A DNA stretch of 64,000 nt from Phycisphaerales bacterium (GCA_020853815.1 JADYYE010000047.1:45113-109112); one strand, 5' to 3'; positions 18,770 through 27,541 are shown, counted from the stretch's first letter. Translations and numbers: made by a program. Notes: generated from the letters alone by a model not told the origin.

Positions 18770-19867
18770 TCACCCGCCGATCGCCGACATCGTTCGCTCG
18801 GGCTGCGCGAAGCGCGGCGTCGCGATGCCGTGCCCTTCCTGCTTCGTCCACGTCGCGTCGATCAGAAACTCCGCGATCGCGTCGTCGCCCGCCGAATCGC
18901 GGCGCAGGAGCGAGCGAAGGTCCCACTCGCGCGTGCTGAACAGGCACGCCCTGACCTTGCCGTCTCCGGTGATCCGCAGGCGGCTGCACGCGCCGCAGAA
19001 CGGGCTGCTCACCGGCGCGATGAAGCCGATCCGACCCGGCGCGCCATCGCCGAACGCGAACGTGCGTGCCGTGCTCGACGCCTCGTCGTCGCCGCATTCG
19101 ACCAGCGGGAATCGCTCCTCGATCGCACGGCGCGTCTCGCCCGCGCTCACCCACTTGGACGAATCCCACGCGCGCCCCGAATCCAGGGGCATGTACTCGA
19201 TGAACCGCATCTCCACGCCGAATCGGCGCGCCAATTCCGCCAGCGCCGGCGCTTCGTCGTCGTTGAGCCCGCGGATCAGCACCGCGTTGAGCTTCAGCGG
19301 CGTGAGCCCCTCGCCCAGGCACATCGCCACGCCCTCCAGCACGTCCGCGGGCGTGCAGGTCGATCGCGTTAGTCTTGCGAAACGCTCGGGGCGCAGCGTG
19401 TCGATGCTGATTGTGACGCGCGAAAGACCGGCGGCCTTCCACTCGCGGAGCGCCGCCCGCGACAAACGCGAGGCGTTGGTGATCATCGCGATCTCGACCG
19501 GCGCGGCGGCGCGAATCCCCGCGATGATCTCGGTGAGCTCGGGGTGCAGCGTCGGCTCGCCGCCCGTCAGGCGGATCTTCCGAACCCCCAGCGACGCGGC
19601 CACGCGCGCGACCCGCACGATCTCGGGCGTCGTCAAAAGCGACTCGCTCGCCATGAAGCGCACGCCCGGGTCCATGCAATACACGCACCGGAAATTGCAG
19701 CGGTCCGTGATGGAGAGGCGCAGATCGCGGATCACACGCCCGTGCGAATCGACCATGCGTCGAGCGGCCCGCACTTCCGCCGGCGCGGGCGGCGGCGGGG
19801 CGATCGAGTCCTCACGCGACGCGGCGCACGACACCAACTGCGGCAAGCTCAGCCGCGAAACCGCCAT
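18770..19867 (-). CDS. moaA: GTP 3',8-cyclase (molybdenum cofactor biosynthesis)
   Basis: This 365-residue radical-SAM enzyme catalyses the first step of molybdopterin synthesis. The SAM cluster motif is CNFRCVYC in SITDRCNFRCVYCMDPG; KIRLTGGEPTLHPEL and the C-terminal cluster CGACSRLRITGDGKVRACLFS are also present. The frame has an in-frame GTG at 19894; the ATG at 19867 with GAAGG upstream is preferred. The N-terminal 40 residues before VDSHGRVIRDLRLS are longer than in typical MoaA. The molybdenum enzyme NapA nearby would need this cofactor. Confidence 0.94.
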   Translation of the reverse strand: MAVSRLSLPQLVSCAASREDSIAPPPPAPAEVRAARRMVDSHGRVIRDLRLSITDRCNFRCVYCMDPGVRFMASESLLTTPEIVRVARVAASLGVRKIRLTGGEPTLHPELTEIIAGIRAAAPVEIAMITNASRLSRAALREWKAAGLSRVTISIDTLRPERFARLTRSTCTPADVLEGVAMCLGEGLTPLKLNAVLIRGLNDDEAPALAELARRFGVEMRFIEYMPLDSGRAWDSSKWVSAGETRRAIEERFPLVECGDDEASSTARTFAFGDGAPGRIGFIAPVSSPFCGACSRLRITGDGKVRACLFSTREWDLRSLLRRDSAGDDAIAEFLIDATWTKQEGHGIATPRFAQPERTMSAIGG

Positions 19868-19910
19868 CGCACCTTCGCCCGGACTCTGAATCACACGTCA
19901 CCCGCTCAGC

Positions 19911-19952
19911 CGACCACTCGACCACTCGACCACTTCTTCTCTTCCCTCGTGC
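19911..19952. repeat. Intergenic CGACCACT tandem motif with pyrimidine tract
   Basis: Three near-identical 9-base units (cgaccact and variants) are followed by a C/T-rich stretch, just 3' of the AhpD-like gene on the minus strand. A similar array lies at 55879-55925, also just 3' of a minus-strand gene (pntB). Confidence 0.5.
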
Positions 19953-20002
19953 CCCGTTCCCCGTGCCCGGCACCCAATGCCTCGTGCCTCCGACCTCTTC
20001 TC

Positions 20003-20353
20003 TTACGCCCCCCGCTCAAACTGCTCGTGAGCCCAGCACCACGCGGCCACCGTGCTCGGAAATCCCACCGTGTTCATGCCCAGCAGAATTGCCTGCTCGA
20101 TCTCCACCTCGCTGGCTCCGTGCTGCATCGCACGCCGAACGTGGCTCCGCAGCGCCGACTCCAGACCCGCCCCCACGCAGATCCCGATCTTCACCAGGGA
20201 GAGCGTCTTGGCGTCCAGCGGCCCGGCCTTCTCAACTGCCGTCGCCACCATCTCGTGCGACTTGCCCAGCACCGGGTACTTGGTGATGAACGCCTTGTAC
20301 GTCCCCGGCACGCCGCCCTTGGCCCTCTTCTTACCGCCGCCCGACTTCTTCAT
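20003..20353 (-). CDS. Carboxymuconolactone decarboxylase/AhpD-like protein
   Basis: This 116-residue protein has the AhpD-like helical core: DAKTLSLVKIGICVGAGLESALRSHVRRAMQHGASEVEIEQAILLGMNTVGFPSTVAAW. The typical catalytic CXXC...H is not intact: a single Cys (GICVGAGLES) stands where E-x-x-x-C-x-x-C is usual, so peroxidase activity is doubtful. The chosen ATG at 20353 has GAGGAG before it; upstream in-frame ATGs lack one. The N-terminus is Lys-rich (KKSGGGKKRAKGG). Function is unknown; family members often act in antioxidant or decarboxylation roles. Confidence 0.78.
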   Translation of the reverse strand: MKKSGGGKKRAKGGVPGTYKAFITKYPVLGKSHEMVATAVEKAGPLDAKTLSLVKIGICVGAGLESALRSHVRRAMQHGASEVEIEQAILLGMNTVGFPSTVAAWCWAHEQFERGA

Positions 20354-20529
20354 GGCTGCTCCTCGCGTGGTTGTTGCAGCATACCGGGAACTCGTTCGGC
20401 CTTTCACCCCGCCCAACGCCGTCCCTGCCCCGCCCATCCGCCCGCGTTTCAGCGTATTCAACTTTCGCGCGACCGGCCCCGTGCGGCCCGCCCGCGCCTA
20501 TCCGCGCACACTCACGCCGAATCTGACCT

Positions 20530-20567
20530 TCCTTCGCCTCTCCGTGTCCTCCGCGCTCTCTGTGGTA
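20530..20567. repeat. Intergenic repeat of the ACCACAGAG / GGACACGGAGA type
   Basis: On the minus strand the segment begins ACCACAGAGAG and continues with GGAGGACACGGAGAGG. It lies between the NrfD gene and the AhpD-like gene. Similar short purine-rich tracts recur between genes in many environmental GC-rich genomes. Its translation on the minus strand gives the familiar artefact peptide HRERGGHGE, so I do not call a gene here. Confidence 0.5.
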
Positions 20568-20590
20568 GATCTTCTTCCACGCGAACGCGA

Positions 20591-21847
20591 TCAAGCCCCC
20601 TCCGGCCCGTGCAGGTTCGCCGACCCGCCCGCCTCGGTCGCCGCCGCGAACGACTGGTCATACGTCAGCCGCCCTTCCAGCACGGGCACCGTCACCCGCA
20701 CCAGGATGGTGTAGACAAGCAAACCGCCCGCCCAGATCCCCAGCGTCACCAGCGTCTCGTTCAGCGTCGGCAGGTACTCCACGATCTCGCCCAGCGGCGT
20801 CGGCACGAACGCCGGGACAATCATCCCCATCCCCTTCTCGATCCAGATCCCCACGATCAGCATCACGCACGCCGCCTGCAGCACCCGCAGGTTCCGGCTC
20901 ACCGGCAGGTACAGCAGCACCAGCGCGATCATGTTGAGCGCCACCGCGCCCCAGATCCAAGGCACCAGCGCCGATCGTCCGTTCAGACCCAGGAACAGGT
21001 AGTGCGCCGAGGCGCCGTGGGCCGAATCCGTGTAGAACTCCGTGAACGCCTCGGAGCCGAGCAGGAACATGTTGATCGAGAGCGCGATCGCCACCACCAC
21101 GCGCAGCGTCATGAACGCCTTGGGCGCCACCGGATAGCTCGTGAAGCGGTTCAGCACCGTCAGCGTCAGGATCAGGAACGCCGGGCCCGCCGAGAACGCC
21201 GACGCCAGAAAGCGCGGTGCCACCACCGCCGAGTTCCAGAACGGGCGCCCGCCCAGGCCGCTGTACAGAAACGCCGTCACCGTGTGGATGCTGATCGCCC
21301 ACACGATCGCGACGAACACGAACGGGATGTAGAAGACCTTACCGGGCTGGCGCTTCCGGTACGCGCAGTAGACGAGGTAGCCGCAGATGTGCAGGTTGAG
21401 CAGCAGATACCCGTTGAGCACCAGCACGTCCCACGTCAACATCGATGTCGGGAAGTTGAACTTCATCAGCAGGTGGTGGAACCGATCGGGGCGCCCCAGG
21501 TCAACCGTCACGAACAGCATCGCCATGATGATGGCGGCCACCGCGAACAGCTCGCCGAAGATCACCAGGTGGTGCAGCTCGCGATTCTTGAAGATGTAGA
21601 CGGGGATCACCAGCATCACCGCCGCCGCCGCCATCCCCACCAGGAACGTGAAGTTCGCGATGTAGAACCCCCACGAAACCTGGTCGGTCATGCCGGTCGT
21701 ACAAAGGCCCTGCATGACCTGGCGGCAGTAGGCCCACACGCCCGTCAGCACGAACGCCGTCAGCACGAACATCCACGCGTAGTACCGCCGGTCGCCCACG
21801 AAGCTCAGGCGGAAGCAGCGCCACAGGAATTGCAGATAGGTTTTCAT
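20591..21847 (-). CDS. NrfD/PsrC-family membrane quinone-interacting subunit
   Basis: This 418-residue protein has about nine or ten hydrophobic segments. The family signature appears as VSWGFYIANFTFLVGMAAAAVML near the N-terminus, with charged conserved stretches FVTVDLGRPDRFHHLL and LGRPDR-like loops that line the quinone site in NrfD/PsrC. It overlaps the upstream ferredoxin gene by ATGA. With the ferredoxin and tetrahaem cytochrome it forms a quinol-oxidising or quinone-reducing module divergent from the NapDAB genes. It is not closely similar to the HybB-like protein at 2145-3521. Confidence 0.9.
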   Translation of the reverse strand: MKTYLQFLWRCFRLSFVGDRRYYAWMFVLTAFVLTGVWAYCRQVMQGLCTTGMTDQVSWGFYIANFTFLVGMAAAAVMLVIPVYIFKNRELHHLVIFGELFAVAAIIMAMLFVTVDLGRPDRFHHLLMKFNFPTSMLTWDVLVLNGYLLLNLHICGYLVYCAYRKRQPGKVFYIPFVFVAIVWAISIHTVTAFLYSGLGGRPFWNSAVVAPRFLASAFSAGPAFLILTLTVLNRFTSYPVAPKAFMTLRVVVAIALSINMFLLGSEAFTEFYTDSAHGASAHYLFLGLNGRSALVPWIWGAVALNMIALVLLYLPVSRNLRVLQAACVMLIVGIWIEKGMGMIVPAFVPTPLGEIVEYLPTLNETLVTLGIWAGGLLVYTILVRVTVPVLEGRLTYDQSFAAATEAGGSANLHGPEGA

Positions 21848-22941
21848 GCACGGCCTCCGTCCCGCCGCGACGCCGCCGACGCGAACTCCGTCGCGCCGAG
21901 CCCCGGCGCCGCCCCGAACGCCTCGCCCTCTTCACGCCTCAGTTGTTCGCCGATCGCCAGCGCCTCGGGGTCGAGCGCGTTGGGGTACCGCTCGTCGAAG
22001 TAGTAGAAGAACCGCGGGAGCGTGCCCACCTCTTCCTTCAGCACAAAGACGCGCTTGGTCTTGATGATCTCGAACACCTCCGACGAGGGGTCGAGCACGT
22101 TGCCGAACTTCCGCGCGCCCGTCGGGCAGATCTCCAGGCACGCCGGCATCCGCCCTTCCCGCGTGCGGTGCAGGCCGAAGTGGCACTTCTCCATCACGCC
22201 CCGCTCGCGCGGGCGGTTCGAGAGATACGCCATGTTCGGGTTGATCTGCTCCTTGGGAACGCTCGGCTCCGCAAAGTTGAACCGCCGCGCCCAGTACGGG
22301 CACGCCGCTTCGCAGTACCGGCACCCGATGCACCAGTCGTAGTCGATCACCGTGATCCCGTCGGGCTCCTGCCACGTCGCCTCCACCGGGCACACCTTCA
22401 CGCACGGCGGGTTCGCGCACTGATGGCACTGCACCGGCAGATAGAAGTGCGCCGCGTCCGGCACCTTGGGCCGTTCGTAGTGATGGTTGCCCTTCTCAAG
22501 GTCCAGCGTTCCCCGCGGCATCTCCACCACGCGGATGTACTGAATCTCCGGCGAACGCGACTGGTTGTTCTCCGCCACGCACGCGTGGACGCACTTCCGG
22601 CACCCGATGCACCGCGACAGGTTCAGCGCGTACGCGAACTCCACGCCGTCCATCGCCCGCACGTCTCGCAAGTGAGGCCGGACCTGGTACCGCTCCTCCA
22701 CCTTCGCCCGAATCCGCGTCAGCGCCGCCTCCATCTCGTTGGGCGTCATCTCGCGGTAGTGCTTCTGAAGGAACTGGTCCACCGAGATTGACGGATTGCT
22801 GATGAGCTCGCGCAGCGGGCTGAGCGCCGCCGCCAGCGCCGCCATCCCGCCCACCGCCGACGCCCCCGTGCGGAGAAAGCTCCGCCGCGAGACATCCGGG
22901 CCCGGCGTCGCGGGCCCTTCATGAATACGCAAATTGCTCAT
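21844..22941 (-). CDS. Tat-exported four-cluster [4Fe-4S] ferredoxin subunit (NrfC/PsrB-like)
   Basis: This 365-residue protein has a twin-arginine signal (SRRSFLRTGASAVGGM) and four cluster motifs: CIGCRKCVHAC, CHQCANPPCVKVC, CIGCRYCEAAC and the final cluster split between CHFGLHRTREGRMPACLEIC and nearby residues. It is about 100 residues longer than NrfC, with an extra N-terminal helical segment (SPLRELISNPSISVDQFLQKHYREM) and a C-terminal tail. It lacks the anchoring helix seen in the protein at 3518-4489. It sits between the tetrahaem cytochrome and NrfD genes with ATGA overlaps on both sides, so the three proteins are probably made in equal amounts. Confidence 0.9.
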   Translation of the reverse strand: MSNLRIHEGPATPGPDVSRRSFLRTGASAVGGMAALAAALSPLRELISNPSISVDQFLQKHYREMTPNEMEAALTRIRAKVEERYQVRPHLRDVRAMDGVEFAYALNLSRCIGCRKCVHACVAENNQSRSPEIQYIRVVEMPRGTLDLEKGNHHYERPKVPDAAHFYLPVQCHQCANPPCVKVCPVEATWQEPDGITVIDYDWCIGCRYCEAACPYWARRFNFAEPSVPKEQINPNMAYLSNRPRERGVMEKCHFGLHRTREGRMPACLEICPTGARKFGNVLDPSSEVFEIIKTKRVFVLKEEVGTLPRFFYYFDERYPNALDPEALAIGEQLRREEGEAFGAAPGLGATEFASAASRRDGGRA

Positions 22942-23705
22942 GGGTGCCCTCCCGCGGGCTTGGAATCAGGTGGCGCCGCCGCGGCCGGCGTGGCGGGAAC
23001 GGCGGTCTTGGGCGTCGCCCGCTCCTCGCGGATCCGCCGCAGCCAGCGCTGCAGTGAGTTCTCGTTCTCGCGATGATCGACCTCGCTCGGCTGCGCGCCC
23101 ATCCGCAACGTCGACGGCCCCGCGAGCGGCGCCAGCTTCGGATACTTCGGTGCGTGCGGATCGTGGCACTCGTTGCACGCCAATCGCGAATGCTCCGACG
23201 ACGACTTCACCCACGAGCCCAGCGTCTTCCCGTGCGTACCGCGCTCCCAGTCACGGAACACCGTGCCGTGGCACTGCGCGCACAGCTGCGGAGCCTCGGC
23301 AAATGGAACGGTCTCCGCGTCGCGGAGCGTCAGCCGCTCACGGTCGCTCGGGTCGTGGCAGTTGACGCATCGATCGTTCAGGCCATGCACCAGCTTGATG
23401 GTCGTGTGAAACGTCGCCGCCGCGCCGCCCGGGTTCTGACTCTTGAACACCTGGTGGCACGCGTTGCAGTTCTCCGGCTTTCCCTCCACGAGCGTCAGCG
23501 GCGGATCGGACAACGCCACGCGCCGCGGACCCACCACCAGCGCCGACCGGTCAACCGACGCCGGATCGCCCAGCGGCACCTCCGCCCGCCTCGGGGCGGC
23601 ATACAGCCCACCCGCCAGCACCAGGAACGCCACCGGCAACACCCATCCCGTCAGACCCGATTCCTGGCCCGTGGGAGGCGGTTTCGTCATAGGAGAGGTG
23701 TCCAT
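22938..23705 (-). CDS. Membrane-anchored tetrahaem cytochrome c
   Basis: This 255-residue protein has one N-terminal helix (GWVLPVAFLVLAGGLYAA) and four CXXCH motifs (CNACH, CVNCH, CAQCH, CNECH) in the first 190 residues. A Pro/Ala-rich tail follows. The first ATG (23705) has AGGA upstream; the next at 23690 does not. It leads a three-gene operon with the ferredoxin and NrfD genes. It is a plausible electron carrier between the quinone module and NapAB, in place of NapC, which is absent. NapC-type sequence features are not evident. Confidence 0.87.
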   Translation of the reverse strand: MDTSPMTKPPPTGQESGLTGWVLPVAFLVLAGGLYAAPRRAEVPLGDPASVDRSALVVGPRRVALSDPPLTLVEGKPENCNACHQVFKSQNPGGAAATFHTTIKLVHGLNDRCVNCHDPSDRERLTLRDAETVPFAEAPQLCAQCHGTVFRDWERGTHGKTLGSWVKSSSEHSRLACNECHDPHAPKYPKLAPLAGPSTLRMGAQPSEVDHRENENSLQRWLRRIREERATPKTAVPATPAAAAPPDSKPAGGHP

Positions 23706-23819
23706 GCGGATTTTCCTGTTTGGAGAGCGCCGGCAACCGATATTGAGAGTAGGATATCCACTGTTCGGCCCGGCGGTAGGCCGTGGATGAGGATTTTCGG
23801 AAAGCTCGCGCGGGAGTCA

Positions 23820-24110
23820 ATGGACATGGCGGTCAGCGGGATCGTGGTGACGCTGTCAGACGATCGAGCCCTCGCGCAGGCCGCACTGGAATCCCTCTCG
23901 ACCGATCCACGACTCACCCTGGGCGAGCGCTTCGACCGCCGCCTCGCCGCCGTCGCCGAAACTCCCGGCGTTCGGGATGACCGCGACCTCTGGGACGACC
24001 TCAACGCCATACCCGGAGTCGTGCGCGTCGACGTGACCTTTGTCGCGCTCGATGAACCCGCTTCCCTCGATGCACCCGTTTCACAGAACCAACCCGGACC
24101 GAGCCGCTGA
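23820..24110 (+). CDS. napD: NapD-like Tat-signal chaperone of nitrate reductase
   Basis: This roughly 96-residue protein fits NapD: it begins AVSGIVVTLSDD, has a central helix region, and ends with an IPGVVRVDVTFVALDE strand, as in NapD (two beta-alpha-beta halves). NapD binds the twin-arginine signal of NapA to control its export. Possible starts are 23787, 23820 and 23826; GGGAG at 23812-23816 favours the last two. It immediately precedes napA. The loop between the two halves is longer than in Escherichia coli NapD. Confidence 0.75.
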   Translation: MDMAVSGIVVTLSDDRALAQAALESLSTDPRLTLGERFDRRLAAVAETPGVRDDRDLWDDLNAIPGVVRVDVTFVALDEPASLDAPVSQNQPGPSR

Positions 24111-24134
24111 GCCCCTCTCAGATGGAGATCTCCG

Positions 24135-26552
24135 ATGCTGACGCTTGATCGTCGAACCTTCGTGAAGTCCGCGGCCATGACCGCCGCCACCACCGCCGCC
24201 GCCGCGGGTTCCGCCAAGGCCCTCGCCCTCCCCATCCTGGGCCAGCCCGAGGGCTCCACCCTCAAGTGGAACAAGGCCCCCTGCCGGTTCTGCGGCACGG
24301 GCTGCCACGTCATGGTCGGCACCGAGAACGGCCGCGTCGTCGCCATCCAGGGCGACCAGAAGGCCGACGTCAACAAAGGCCTCCTCTGCGTCAAGGGCTA
24401 CCACGTCGGCCTCGCCCTCTACGGCAAGGACCGCCTCACCACGCCCATGCTCCGCAAGGACGGCAAGCTCGTCCCCATCTCCTGGGACGAGGCCATCGCG
24501 ACCATCGCCAAGAAGATCGCCGACAGCCCCAAGACGTTCGCCCTCTACGGCTCGGGGCAATGGACCGTCGGCGAGGGCTGCGCCGGCAACAAGCTCATGA
24601 AGGCCGGCCTCGGAAGCAACCACATCGACGGCAACCCGCGCCTCTGCATGTCCTCCGCCGTCACCGGCTTCCTGTCCACCTTCGGCGTCGACGAACCGCC
24701 GGGCGCGTACGACGATCTCGACGTGTGCGACGTCGCCATCATGTGGGGAAACAACATGGCCGAGATGCACCCCGTGCTCTTCTCGCGCCTCGTCGATCGT
24801 CGCGCCCGCGGCGAAAAAGTCATGGTCATCGACATGACCACCCGCCGCACCCGCACCAGCGACCACGCCGATCACGTTCTCCTCTTCAAACCCCACGGCG
24901 ACCTGGCCATCGCCAACGGCATCGCGCACCTGCTCATCAAGAACGGCACCTACGACAAGGACTTCGTGCAGAAGTTCTGCAACTTCCGCCAGCTCGGGCC
25001 CAAGCCCGACGAGAAAACTCCGCCCGACATGCTCGGCGCGCCCATGACCTTCGAGGAATACGCCAAGGCGGTCGAGCCCTACACCCCCGAAAAAGTCGAG
25101 GAACTGTCGGGCGTTCCCGCCGACAAGATCCGCCTCCTGGGCGAGCTCTTCGGCAAGCGCGAGCTCAAGATCAACAGCCTGTGGTGCATGGGCATGAACC
25201 AGCACACGCGCGGCACCGCCATCAACTGCCTCGTCCACGCCATCCACCTCCTCTCCGGGCACTTCGGCAAGCCCGGCGACGCCGCCACCAGCCTCACCGG
25301 CCAGCCCTCCGCCTGCGGCACCGTCCGCGAGGTCGGCACGCTCTGCCACCTCCTCCCCGGCGGACGCCTCGTCGCCAACGCGGACCATCGCAAGCAATCC
25401 GAAGAGCTTTGGAACGTCCCCGAGGGGCGCATCGCGCCCAAGCCCGGCTACCACACCGTCGAAATGTTCAAACGATTCAACACGCCCACCGACCAGGGCG
25501 GCGACATCACCACGCTCTGGGTCCAGGTCACCAACCCCGGCCAGACCCTCCCCAATCTCGAGCGGAACTTCCGCAAGAAGAAGGGCCTCGCCGACAAGTT
25601 CCTCATCGTCTCCGACGTCTACCCCACCGCGACGACCGAGCTCGCCGACCTCATCCTCCCCAGCGCCATGTGGGTCGAAAAGAACGGGATGTACGGCAAC
25701 AGCGAACGCCGCACCCAGCAGTGGTTCAGGCTCGTCCCGCCACCCGGCGACGCCCGCGACGACTGCTGGCAGCTCATCGCCGCCTCCCACAAGCTCCTGG
25801 AAATGGGCGTCGAGGGAATGAAGGGGAAGGACGGCAAGTGGATCTTCCACACGACCGACGCCGCCGGAAAGGAAGTCCCCATCTGGGACTGGGCCCACTA
25901 CTACGACGTGAACGTCGACGAACGCCTCTTCGAGGAATACCGCGCCTTCACCACCATGAAGCACAAGAACCTCGCGCCCTATCAGGAATACGTGAAATCC
26001 CGCGGCCTTCGCTGGCCCGTCATCCAACAGCCCGACGGCACATGGAAGGAAACCCGCTGGCGCTTCGCGGAGTTCGATGATCCGAACGTCGCCAAGGGCA
26101 AAGGCCTGCAGTTCTATCACTCCGTCACCAAGGACGACAAGGCCCTCATCTGGTTCCGACCCCACGAGTTCCCGCCCGAGATGCCCGACAAGGACTTCCC
26201 CTTCTGGCTCTGCACCGGGCGCGTCCTCGAACACTGGCACACCGGCACCATGACCCGCCGCGTGCCACAGCTCCATCGCGCCATGCCCCGCGCCTACGTC
26301 GAAATGAACCGCGACGACGCCACCCGCCTCGGCATCCGCAACGGCGAACTCGTCACCATCAAGAGCCGCCGCGGCGAGCTCGACCTGCCCGCGTGGATCG
26401 GCGGTCGCGGCGATCCCAAGCCCGGCGAGGTCTTTGTCCCCTTCTTCGACGAGACCAAGCTCATCAACCAGGTCACGCTCGACGAGTACGACCCATACTC
26501 CAAGCAGCCCGACTACAAGAAGTGCGCCGTCACCATCGTCCGCAAGGCATAG
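24135..26552 (+). CDS. napA: Periplasmic nitrate reductase catalytic subunit (NapA-like molybdoprotein)
   Basis: This 805-residue protein has a Tat signal (LDRRTFVKSAAM), an N-terminal [4Fe-4S] site C50-x2-C53-x3-C57...C85 in CRFCGTGCHVMVG and GLLCVKGYHVG, and a bis-molybdopterin domain. Cys171 in NPRLCMSSAVTGF is the expected molybdenum ligand. The segments GMNQHTRGTAINCLVHAIHLLSGHFGKPG and QPSACGTVREVG are characteristic of NapA. It reduces nitrate to nitrite in the periplasm with electrons from the cytochrome encoded next. The CRFCGTGC spacing excludes formate dehydrogenases, which carry selenocysteine or Cys in a different context. Confidence 0.93.
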   Translation: MLTLDRRTFVKSAAMTAATTAAAAGSAKALALPILGQPEGSTLKWNKAPCRFCGTGCHVMVGTENGRVVAIQGDQKADVNKGLLCVKGYHVGLALYGKDRLTTPMLRKDGKLVPISWDEAIATIAKKIADSPKTFALYGSGQWTVGEGCAGNKLMKAGLGSNHIDGNPRLCMSSAVTGFLSTFGVDEPPGAYDDLDVCDVAIMWGNNMAEMHPVLFSRLVDRRARGEKVMVIDMTTRRTRTSDHADHVLLFKPHGDLAIANGIAHLLIKNGTYDKDFVQKFCNFRQLGPKPDEKTPPDMLGAPMTFEEYAKAVEPYTPEKVEELSGVPADKIRLLGELFGKRELKINSLWCMGMNQHTRGTAINCLVHAIHLLSGHFGKPGDAATSLTGQPSACGTVREVGTLCHLLPGGRLVANADHRKQSEELWNVPEGRIAPKPGYHTVEMFKRFNTPTDQGGDITTLWVQVTNPGQTLPNLERNFRKKKGLADKFLIVSDVYPTATTELADLILPSAMWVEKNGMYGNSERRTQQWFRLVPPPGDARDDCWQLIAASHKLLEMGVEGMKGKDGKWIFHTTDAAGKEVPIWDWAHYYDVNVDERLFEEYRAFTTMKHKNLAPYQEYVKSRGLRWPVIQQPDGTWKETRWRFAEFDDPNVAKGKGLQFYHSVTKDDKALIWFRPHEFPPEMPDKDFPFWLCTGRVLEHWHTGTMTRRVPQLHRAMPRAYVEMNRDDATRLGIRNGELVTIKSRRGELDLPAWIGGRGDPKPGEVFVPFFDETKLINQVTLDEYDPYSKQPDYKKCAVTIVRKA

Positions 26553-26631
26553 CCCGACATCCTTCCCGGCGCGCTCTTCCGCGGGCGCGCCGGGTTGCAC
26601 GCTCGCCGTTCAGCTCCGCGAGGATCGAACC

Positions 26632-27405
26632 ATGGAACAGACCACTCGCTCCACCCGCGTCGGCATCGTGACCATCACCGGCGCGTTCGCCCTGGCCGCC
26701 GGAGCCGCCGTCGCGTCCTTCACGCAGCCGCCCACCAACCCCCTCGCCAACGTGCCGGTTCCGAAGTCGCCCCAGGCCGCCTATGCGCCCGCGACCGCGA
26801 CTCCCACTCAGGCGGCTCTTCCGTGGAAGCTCAACAACCCCGCGCCCAACGTCGTCCCCGACAGCCGCGCCAACCCCGCCGCCGTCGCCGACAAGTTCAA
26901 TGCGCGCATCCGCTCCATCGAGCAACGCGCCAAGCTGCGCGCCTTCGAGGGCGCGCCGCCGGTCGTGCCCCACGCCACCACCGACATGAACGTGCAGACC
27001 TGCCGCGCCTGCCACGGGCAGGGCCTCCGCGCCGGCGACAAGACCGCCCGCATGATGGCCCACGCCTCCATGACCAGCTGCACCCAGTGCCACGTCGAGG
27101 CGGAGAACTCGTTCCTCCCCGATCAGCCCGTGCCCCCAAGCACCTTCGTCGGCTACCGCTCCAGCGGCTACGGCGGAACCCGCGCCTGGGCCGGCGCGCC
27201 GCCCGTCATGCCCCACCCCGTGTTCATGCGCACCAACTGCGTCGCCTGCCACGGCGAGTTCGGCTACGACGGCTGGCGCCCCGACCACCTCTCCCGCACC
27301 AACTGCTTCCAGTGCCACGCGCCCGCCGCCGAATACGAACAACTCTCCCCGACCTTCAACACCCCCGACGTCCCCGATGGAACCAAGCCCCCGTCGATTC
27401 CGTGA
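26632..27405 (+). CDS. Tetrahaem NapB-like cytochrome with duplicated haem unit
   Basis: This 257-residue protein has an N-terminal signal or anchor helix (12-30), a Pro/Ala linker, and two similar haem-binding units. Unit one has GAPPVVPH (107-114) then CRACH (124-128) and CTQCH (150-154). Unit two has GAPPVMPH (188-195) then CVACH (203-207) and CFQCH (225-229). One unit alone corresponds to ordinary dihaem NapB, so this looks like a tandem duplication, offset by about 81 residues. It follows napA and should donate electrons to it. ATG 26632 has GAGG nine bases upstream; the longer frame upstream overlaps napA's end and is not used. Confidence 0.88.
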   Translation: MEQTTRSTRVGIVTITGAFALAAGAAVASFTQPPTNPLANVPVPKSPQAAYAPATATPTQAALPWKLNNPAPNVVPDSRANPAAVADKFNARIRSIEQRAKLRAFEGAPPVVPHATTDMNVQTCRACHGQGLRAGDKTARMMAHASMTSCTQCHVEAENSFLPDQPVPPSTFVGYRSSGYGGTRAWAGAPPVMPHPVFMRTNCVACHGEFGYDGWRPDHLSRTNCFQCHAPAAEYEQLSPTFNTPDVPDGTKPPSIP

Positions 27406-27424
27406 TGCGTCGATTCCGTGATGC
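27393..27424 (+). repeat. 16-bp tandem duplication across the napB stop codon
   Basis: GTCGATTCCGTGATGC occurs twice head to tail. The first copy encodes the last residues and contains the TGA stop of the tetrahaem cytochrome gene. Confidence 0.85.
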
Positions 27425-27541
27425 GTCCGAACGGGTCGGTTTCCTTCGCCGCCGGCCGCCGCGGCGCTCCGGGGCAACCAGCATCCGCCCGGTGTACCAT
27501 GGTCGCCTCGGCATCCAAGGCAGGATGCGTGGAACGATCGT

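Noticed and set aside
20331..20594. Short minus-strand frame translating to HRERGGHGEAKEGQ
   Set aside because: This is the familiar false peptide from an intergenic repeat and has no ribosome site.
24081..26600. 839-codon minus-strand open frame opposite napA
   Set aside because: Shadow frame. napA on the plus strand has all expected motifs.
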